DNA of 64,000 nucleotides from Staphylococcus pseudintermedius. Its GTDB lineage: Bacteria > Bacillota > Bacilli > Staphylococcales > Staphylococcaceae. A program made the translations under genes and the position numbers. Under the pieces are notes generated by a model. That model saw nothing but the letters and a program-made list of their open reading frames with translations. It had not been told where the DNA came from and ran no database searches. Positions 58,828-64,000 of the stretch are shown piece after piece. The stretch covers positions 1 through 64,000 of the forward strand of contig NZ_MLGE02000009.1 in NCBI RefSeq assembly GCF_001792775.2, in the 5' to 3' direction. The first letter of the stretch is position 1; every line of letters starts with the position of its first letter.

Positions 58828-58881
58828 AATGAACAAAGCAGACGATGTGTTGGATAGAGGCACAGTCTGCTTTGTTCATTG
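58828..58881 (+). terminator. prfC terminator
   Basis: Perfect 17-bp stem CAATGAACAAAGCAGAC / GTCTGCTTTGTTCATTG with a 20-base loop, 31 bp after prfC. No long T-run follows. Confidence 0.85.
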
Positions 58882-59021
58882 TTGAAGATGTCCTGTAAAC
58901 AATAAAAGATGAGATGCGTTGGTTATGAATATTTTTTAATTTCAAGATAATAGGCTGTTATTTTCATAAAAAATTGGGTATAATGTTAACATCATAATTA
59001 AATACCTGTGACTGACTATTG

Positions 59022-59170
59022 TCAGAGGGGAGTAACTTGATTAGCGTAACAAACGTTAATAACGCTTTGTCGTCATTACGAAGAAACTGAATTTCTTCCG
59101 GTGAAGCGGGCATGATAAAATTGCTAAGTGAGACCTTTGCTATTGATTTAGCATGGGTCTCTTTAATTAT
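59022..59170 (+). promoter_or_regulatory. yybP-ykoY manganese riboswitch
   Basis: Seen: the family signatures AGAGGGGAGTA (59024-59034), CGTC near 59071, CCGGTGAAGCGGG near 59098-59110, and the 3' strand AAGTGAGACCTTT (59126-59138). The strand GAGACC (59130-59135) can instead pair with GGTCTC (59156-59161) as a 12-of-13-bp terminator ending TTTAATTAT. Mn2+ binding to the aptamer should therefore prevent termination and switch the downstream exporter on. The family and ligand are established knowledge. Confidence 0.93.
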
Positions 59171-59264
59171 GTCTTTCACTGAGCGTGGGTGTTCACGCGA
59201 AACAATGAAATGATACGGGGCGAGCACATGCGCCCATATAAAAAATTGAAGGAGTGATCTGTTA

Positions 59265-60068
59265 ATGGATCCGAGTTTGTTATTATCTTATGGATGGGTC
59301 ATATTAGTACTTGTATTTTTAGAAGGACTATTGGCTGCAGATAATGCAATTGTTATGGCTGTGATGGTGAAACATTTACCACCAGAACAACGTAAAAAAG
59401 CACTATTTTATGGTTTGTTAGGCGCATTTGTTTTCCGTTTTATCGCATTATTCTTAATTAGTATTTTAGCGAATTTCTGGTGGATTCAAGCGATCGGTGC
59501 GGCATATCTCATATATATGTCAGCGAAAAACTTATATGACTTTTTCAAACATAAAGGTGGAGAACACGAACAACCTGACAACGATGATCATCATTATGAC
59601 GAGTCAGGTGTTGAGAAAAAAGTGAGTGCGAAAGAATTTTGGGGCACTGTCCTCAAAGTTGAAGTTGCAGATATTGCTTTTGCGATTGACTCTATGTTAG
59701 CAGCATTAGCGATTGCTGTAACATTACCGACGATCGGTGTGCATTTCGGTGGTATGGATGCAGGTCAATTCGCGGTGATGTTTATCGGTGGTCTTATCGG
59801 TGTCATTTTAATGCGTTTTGCTGCAACATTCTTTGTAGGGCTACTGAACAAGTATCCTGGTCTTGAAGGTGCTGCCTTTGCGATTGTTGGATGGGTCGGA
59901 ATCAAACTTGTCGTACTCGTCTTAGCACATGAAGATATCGGTATGATCCCACATGATTTTCCACATTCTACATTGTGGCAAATCATTTTCTGGACAGTCA
60001 TGATTGGACTTGTACTGATCGGTTGGTTTACATCAGTGGTGCGTAATAAAAAACATGATGCATCTTAA
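59265..60068 (+). CDS. mntY: TerC-family manganese exporter
   Basis: Membrane protein of 267 residues with about seven helices. Seen: the two TerC signatures EGLLAADNAIVMAVMV near residue 20 and EVADIAFAIDSMLAALAIAV near residue 135, whose acidic residues bind metal, and a cytoplasmic His/Asp-rich loop (NDDHHYDES) between them. Relatives downstream of yybP-ykoY riboswitches export Mn2+ or metallate secreted enzymes; from memory the S. aureus gene is called MntY. The ATG follows AAGGAGTGA. Mn2+-responsive riboswitch in its leader. Confidence 0.9.
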   Translation: MDPSLLLSYGWVILVLVFLEGLLAADNAIVMAVMVKHLPPEQRKKALFYGLLGAFVFRFIALFLISILANFWWIQAIGAAYLIYMSAKNLYDFFKHKGGEHEQPDNDDHHYDESGVEKKVSAKEFWGTVLKVEVADIAFAIDSMLAALAIAVTLPTIGVHFGGMDAGQFAVMFIGGLIGVILMRFAATFFVGLLNKYPGLEGAAFAIVGWVGIKLVVLVLAHEDIGMIPHDFPHSTLWQIIFWTVMIGLVLIGWFTSVVRNKKHDAS

Positions 60069-60095
60069 TGAAAGCTGAATAAGGGCGTTTGACTT

Positions 60096-60129
60096 AGGCT
60101 GGGATATTACGTTATCCTGGCCTTTCTTT
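60096..60129 (+). terminator. Terminator after the TerC gene
   Basis: Hairpin AGGCTGGGATA / TATCCTGGCCT (two wobble pairs) with a 6-base loop, followed by TTCTTT. The following 60130-60378 shows no gene. Confidence 0.85.
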
Positions 60130-60378
60130 ATGTTTTAATGTATTAAAGTAAAAGCAATATCAGTGGTCAAACAGGGGATAGCTGCTTTGTTGTTGAATGG
60201 TGTAAAGTGAAACATGTATTTAAGATTCAATAAAAATAAATATTGTCAGCATGCGATGTATCGTAGAAAATACAACTTAAAACCATTCAAAAAGTTTGTG
60301 ATATATAAGTAAAGATTACAGAAATTTAAGTAGCGATATGTCATAATAGATAAAAGAGATACATAAGGAGGGCGTGCA

Positions 60379-62031
60379 ATGGAACGAGATCAAAAACATG
60401 TGATTCCAAGGCAACATTATAAGCGCAAACGTCGCGAATATTTCCATAATGAAGAGCGTGAGGAAAGACTCAAAGCTGAAGAAAAAGAAAACGCGCTCAA
60501 AGCTGAAAAGGAAAAAAAGCAAGCGAAAAATAATGAAGAACGTGTCAAAGATAATCTACGTAAAGCACGTATTGAAAAATTAACGCATGACGATGGGGAT
60601 AAAAATCAACAACCATCTGAAATAACAGCCGAACAAAAATCCGAAAGTGCACGACCACTTGAAGAGACATCATCAGTGACTATCAATGGCAGTGAAGCGA
60701 AAGAACCGGCGCGTACAGGTGCAGTAGCCGAAACAACGCATCAGTTAAACAAGTCGCCACATGAGACATCAGAGGCAACCGCAAAGACTGAAGATGAACA
60801 AGGCCATACTGAAGACAATCACCAAACAGAAGCGTCGAAACATCAATATACAACTAAACGTGACTGGACTGAAAAAGTCACACAATTCATCTCTAGAGAA
60901 TGGGCAAAAATTTTAATCGTGCTCGCAGCCATTTTAGTATTGTTGTTATTGTTTGCTATTTTTAATAACGTCAATAAAAGCGACAATGCGAATATGAAAC
61001 AAGCACTTGAAACGCAACAGAAAGAGAAGGGAACGAATAAAAAAGTCACACAAACGATGGCAAATGCGAATACAGCTGTAAAATCTGTCGTTTCGATTGA
61101 AAATAATAGTCAGCCTACACCGGATGCAGTTCAAGATTCAGATGCTCAGGCACAAGTTGAAAAAGAAAGTGGATCGGGTGTCGTCTACAAAAAAGTAGGC
61201 GACACTCTTTACATACTGACAAATGCGCATGTCGTTGGAGATCGTAAAGAACATGAACTCACTTTTGGTAATAAGCAAACCGCTAAGGCTAAAGTGATTG
61301 GTAAGTATAAAATGGCTGATATTGCTGTGATGACGATGAGAGCCCCTAAAGGCGATACATTAAAACCGCTTAAACACGGAGATTCTAGTGCAGTTGTATT
61401 AGGAGAACCGGTTTTAGTTGTGGGCAATCCGTTAAGTCTTGACTTCCAAAATACAGTCGGTGAAGGTATTGTATCAGGATTAAATCGTGATGTTCCAGTA
61501 GACCTCAATCAAGACGATAAATATGATACATTACTCAGTACGTTCCAAGTTGATGCACCGATTAATCCAGGTGACTCAGGAGGCGCGGTAGTCGATCAAG
61601 AAGGCCATTTAATTGGTATCGCATCATTAAAAATTAACATGCCAAGTGTTCAAAATATGGGATTTGCCATTCCGATTAACTCAGCGTTAGCCATTGCGCA
61701 AAAAATCGAAAAAGAAGGTGACATTCAACAACCGAAGACGGATATTGATATACATAACGTGGTGGATGTTGATAAAGCGACACGTGATGACTATAAAATT
61801 CCTCAAGATGTATCAACAGGTGTTGTCGTTCAAAAAGTGAACGAAAACAGTCCGGCCAAAAATTCTGGTTTGAAAAAAGGCGATGTCATAGTAGAATTAG
61901 ATAGTAAACCTATCAAAGATAATTTGGCTTATAAACAAAAGTTAACGCAACACATTGATCAACAAAAGCCAGTGAAGTTAAAGGTCTTACGTGAAAATGA
62001 GGTGAAAGAAATCTCATTCAAATTGAAATAA
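60379..62031 (+). CDS. htrA: HtrA-like membrane-anchored serine protease
   Basis: Extracytoplasmic quality-control protease. Seen: a long Lys/Glu-rich cytoplasmic segment with EEREERLKAEEKENALKA repeats (1-175), one membrane helix (about 178-198), a trypsin-like domain with His284 (TNAHVVG), Asp314 (MADIAVM) and Ser400 (NPGDSGGA), and one PDZ domain (about 455-545, STGVVVQKV...GLKKGDVIVELD). 550 residues; the S. aureus HtrA1 in this position is about 769, the difference lying in the N-terminal charged region. The ATG follows AAGGAGGG. 7 bp before ktrD's upstream start. Confidence 0.93.
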   Translation: MERDQKHVIPRQHYKRKRREYFHNEEREERLKAEEKENALKAEKEKKQAKNNEERVKDNLRKARIEKLTHDDGDKNQQPSEITAEQKSESARPLEETSSVTINGSEAKEPARTGAVAETTHQLNKSPHETSEATAKTEDEQGHTEDNHQTEASKHQYTTKRDWTEKVTQFISREWAKILIVLAAILVLLLLFAIFNNVNKSDNANMKQALETQQKEKGTNKKVTQTMANANTAVKSVVSIENNSQPTPDAVQDSDAQAQVEKESGSGVVYKKVGDTLYILTNAHVVGDRKEHELTFGNKQTAKAKVIGKYKMADIAVMTMRAPKGDTLKPLKHGDSSAVVLGEPVLVVGNPLSLDFQNTVGEGIVSGLNRDVPVDLNQDDKYDTLLSTFQVDAPINPGDSGGAVVDQEGHLIGIASLKINMPSVQNMGFAIPINSALAIAQKIEKEGDIQQPKTDIDIHNVVDVDKATRDDYKIPQDVSTGVVVQKVNENSPAKNSGLKKGDVIVELDSKPIKDNLAYKQKLTQHIDQQKPVKLKVLRENEVKEISFKLK

Positions 62032-62047
62032 CTTTGGGGTGAATGAC

Positions 62048-63406
62048 TTGTCCATAGTCAAATTACTACTAAAAAAATCCAGCCCACAACAGGGGATTGT
62101 CTTGTATTACCTTGTCGCAATTGTCGGTGCGTTTTTGCTACTTAATCTGCCAGGTGTCCACAAACCAGGCGTAAAAGTCGCACCGATTGATACGTTGTTT
62201 GTAGCGGTATCAGGTGTCAGTGTAACAGGATTAACACCAGTCAATATTTCCGAAACATATTCAGCATTTGGATACATTGTCTTGTTGGTCATCCTCAATA
62301 TTGGTGGCATTGGTGTTATGGCTATCGGTACGCTGTTATGGGTTGTATTAGGCAAGCACATTGGCATACGTGAACGTCAACTCATTATGTTAGATAACAA
62401 TAGAGAGGCGATGAGTGGGACAGTCAAACTGATTTTAGATATTGTGAGAACGATTTTAGTGATTGAATTAGTAGGTGCAACACTGCTCGCATTTTATTTT
62501 TATCAAGATATTCATGATTTAAAAGAGGCGATATTACAGGGTGTCTTCGTTTCCATCTCTGCGACGACAAATGGGGGATTAGACATCACAGGCGACTCCT
62601 TAATTCCATACGCGAACGATTACTTTGTACAAACGATTGTGATGTTTCTTATCGTTTTGGGCTCAATTGGCTTTCCAGTATTATTAGAAATTAAAGCGTA
62701 CATTAAAAATAGGATTCCAAACTTTCGATTTTCACTGTTTACTAAAGTGACAACGGTAACGTATTTATTGATTTTAATTGTTGGTATGCTCGGGATTTTA
62801 TTAATCGAAGCGCATGGTGTGTTCGCAAATGAGTCATGGCACAAGACATTATTTTATGCGATGTTTCAATCGGTGTCGACGCGAAGTGCAGGATTACAAA
62901 CTTTTGATGTGTCACAGTTTTCAGATGCGACAAACCTTCTGATGGGCGGCCTCATGTTTATTGGTTCCTCACCAAGTTCTGTAGGTGGCGGTATACGAAC
63001 GACGACTTTCGCGATTATTATCCTGTTTGTCATTAACTACAAACCGAACGCTGAAAAGTCATCCATTAAAGTATTTAATCGTGAAATTCATAACCAAGAT
63101 ATTCAACGTTCCTTTGCGGTATTTTGTATTGCGATTGTGATGACATTTGTAGGTACATTTATCATCATGTTAAACGAAGGGCATCATATTGATTTCATTA
63201 AGATTTATTTTGAAATTATGTCCGCATTCGGAACGTGTGGTTTATCGACGGGGATAACTTCAGAGCTCGGCAGTGTTTCAAAAGTCGTCTTGATGATTTT
63301 AATGTTTATCGGACGTGTAGGCTTGATTTCCTTTATTATTATGATGAGTGGTAATCGTGAGCCAGCGAAGTATCATTTTCCGAAAGAGCGCATTCAAATT
63401 GGGTAA
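62048..63406 (+). CDS. ktrD: Ktr potassium uptake membrane subunit KtrD
   Basis: Membrane subunit of a Ktr K+ importer (TrkH/KtrB superfamily), gated by the RCK protein KtrA encoded elsewhere. Seen: four pore repeats with selectivity glycines, for example SVTGLTPVNI, SATTNGGLDI, STRSAGLQTF and GTCGLSTGIT, and FIGSSPSSVGGGIRTTT. About 452 residues. A GTG at 62039 lies inside the GGGGTGA ribosome site; the TTG at 62048 is correctly spaced and aligns with S. aureus KtrD, which also follows htrA. In S. aureus KtrA is a c-di-AMP target, linking it functionally to cpaA in this window. Confidence 0.92.
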   Translation: MSIVKLLLKKSSPQQGIVLYYLVAIVGAFLLLNLPGVHKPGVKVAPIDTLFVAVSGVSVTGLTPVNISETYSAFGYIVLLVILNIGGIGVMAIGTLLWVVLGKHIGIRERQLIMLDNNREAMSGTVKLILDIVRTILVIELVGATLLAFYFYQDIHDLKEAILQGVFVSISATTNGGLDITGDSLIPYANDYFVQTIVMFLIVLGSIGFPVLLEIKAYIKNRIPNFRFSLFTKVTTVTYLLILIVGMLGILLIEAHGVFANESWHKTLFYAMFQSVSTRSAGLQTFDVSQFSDATNLLMGGLMFIGSSPSSVGGGIRTTTFAIIILFVINYKPNAEKSSIKVFNREIHNQDIQRSFAVFCIAIVMTFVGTFIIMLNEGHHIDFIKIYFEIMSAFGTCGLSTGITSELGSVSKVVLMILMFIGRVGLISFIIMMSGNREPAKYHFPKERIQIG

Positions 63407-63420
63407 TAATAGGAAGGGCG

Positions 63421-63520
63421 ATGAGATATAGAAAATTTTTGATGCGATTGATGCAATGTTCTTGTTAATCTTGCCCTCCATATGAATTGTAGTTTTGATT
63501 GCCTTCATGGATTCGCTTTC
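63421..63520 (-). repeat. Dispersed peptide-like repeat, copy 3
   Basis: Minus-strand copy. It opens at ATG 63508 and reads MKAIKTTIHMEGKINKNIAS then IASKIFYISSPF, running without stop into the ktrD end at 63299. Blocks GCATCAAAAATTTTCTAT and GCGAATCCATGAAGGCAATC match copy 2. It is joined directly to the three-hairpin element, forming one composite unit. No convincing ribosome site was seen, so translation is doubtful. Confidence 0.75.
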
Positions 63521-63780
63521 CTAGGGACTGGCCCTTCAACTCAATTCGGCTTGATTGGAGCATACAAGAGATGGAAGCCGCATTGGATTTTGGGAGCAGT
63601 ACAGAAATCTCATGTGTAACAAAGATTTCGTTGTACTGCCCCCGCAAGGCTGACTAGACTTCTCAAAAGCATGTGCATTGAGAAGTCAGACAGCTACTGC
63701 GTTAAACGGTAGCCACTTTTAAAGTAAAGAAGTGACTGCTAGCAGTATGCACGCCTCCTCTCAGGAGTCTCAGCCGTATA
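63521..63780 (-). repeat. Structured dispersed repeat (three-hairpin element), copy B
   Basis: The core 63588-63717 is about 95% identical to copy A at 19236-19364, inverted. All three hairpins are conserved; differences fall largely in loops (for example CACATGC vs CATATAC in hairpin 2). The left flank carries GGGACTGGCCC linking to peptide-like copy 3, and the right flank carries CCTCTCAGGAGTCTCAG, similar to the outer edge of copy A. Located downstream of ktrD. No gene seen in 63407-63928 apart from these repeats. Confidence 0.88.
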
Positions 63781-63928
63781 GGCAATCTTATATCAAATAC
63801 AGGGAACTGAGGGCAAGTTGATGAAATCAAGAAATCAATAGCATCAATTTTTTGTAAGATAAGGTTACGAAGACACAATGCTCAATGCAACAGTCAATAA
63901 ACTGAAAAGAGAAGTGTATCAACCAAGT

Positions 63929-63977
63929 AAAGAAAGCCATAACCTGTTTTGAGAATTGACAGGTTATGGCTTTCTTT
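63929..63977. terminator. 19-bp perfect hairpin near the window end
   Basis: AAAGAAAGCCATAACCTGT / ACAGGTTATGGCTTTCTTT with an 11-base loop. Both ends give T-tracts, so it can terminate either strand, probably for a gene beyond the window. Confidence 0.85.
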
Positions 63978-64000
63978 AATGTGTTATTCAATTTATTGGT

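Noticed and set aside
63299-63508. 69-codon minus-strand protein at the end of ktrD
   Set aside because: Its N-terminal half is the dispersed repeat and its C-terminal half is antisense to ktrD; it is listed as a repeat instead.

Overview
The window reads as the chromosome of a Staphylococcus. The order of core genes (cdr, sufT, clpB, fabH-fabF, opp3BCDFA, trpS, spx, mecA, coiA, pepF, yjbH-yjbI, relQ-nadK, mgtE, cpaA, fabI, alsT, ltaA-ugtP, murE, prfC, terC, htrA, ktrD) follows, from memory, the S. aureus backbone. Protein lengths and motifs also match that genus, but the sequences differ enough that this is another species. The accessory content (secreted sialidase, sulfatase with PTS permease, GW-module protease) would suit the animal-associated S. 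intermedius/pseudintermedius group. That species-level call is inference.

Layout. 1-140: 3' end of a group II intron, ending 2 bp from the cdr stop codon. 143-8.1 kb: redox and stress genes (Cdr, HAD phosphatase, SufT, OatA-like acyltransferase, CtsR-controlled ClpB). 8.4-12.1 kb: secreted acid phosphatase and the FapR-type fabH-fabF operon. 13.1-18.9 kb: oligopeptide permease opp3BCDFA behind a CodY box. 19.2-22.2 kb: a structured dispersed repeat, trpS, spx and mecA. 22.3-25.0 kb: an accessory islet with a doubly inactivated GW-module serine protease and a small LPXTG protein, bracketed by two look-alike terminators. 25.0-31.7 kb: coiA, pepF, the small RNA RsaE, an M48 membrane peptidase, yjbH-yjbI and a CYTH protein. 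31.8-38.7 kb: an uninterrupted run UPF0738-relQ-nadK-rluD-like-mgtE-cpaA, then fabI.

39.1-43.4 kb: a tight three-gene catabolic cluster (Gfo/Idh/MocA oxidoreductase, GPH-type symporter, secreted sialidase) under a CcpA-like site. It is a candidate sialic acid or anhydro-sialic acid scavenging operon. 43.9-48.2 kb: PerM-type membrane protein, CodY-boxed alsT, an esterase and YjcG. 48.7-52.1 kb (minus strand): sulfatase plus PTS IIC and IID subunits without IIA/IIB, with cre sites. 52.5-54.8 kb: ugtP-ltaA, making and exporting the lipoteichoic acid glycolipid anchor. 55.5-63.4 kb: murE, yueH-like, prfC, a Mn2+ (yybP-ykoY) riboswitch with a TerC exporter, htrA and ktrD. 63.4-64 kb: a composite repeat related to the one beside trpS.

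Functionally, several neighbours work together. Spx, MecA, YjbH and ClpB are proteolysis and stress partners. FabH, FabF and FabI share lipid control. CpaA, KtrD and MgtE handle ions, and RelQ adds stress signalling. The sialidase and sulfatase/PTS clusters look like host-glycan foraging modules. The least explained elements are the composite three-hairpin repeat with its peptide-like tail, the sialidase cluster, and the sulfatase/PTS pair.
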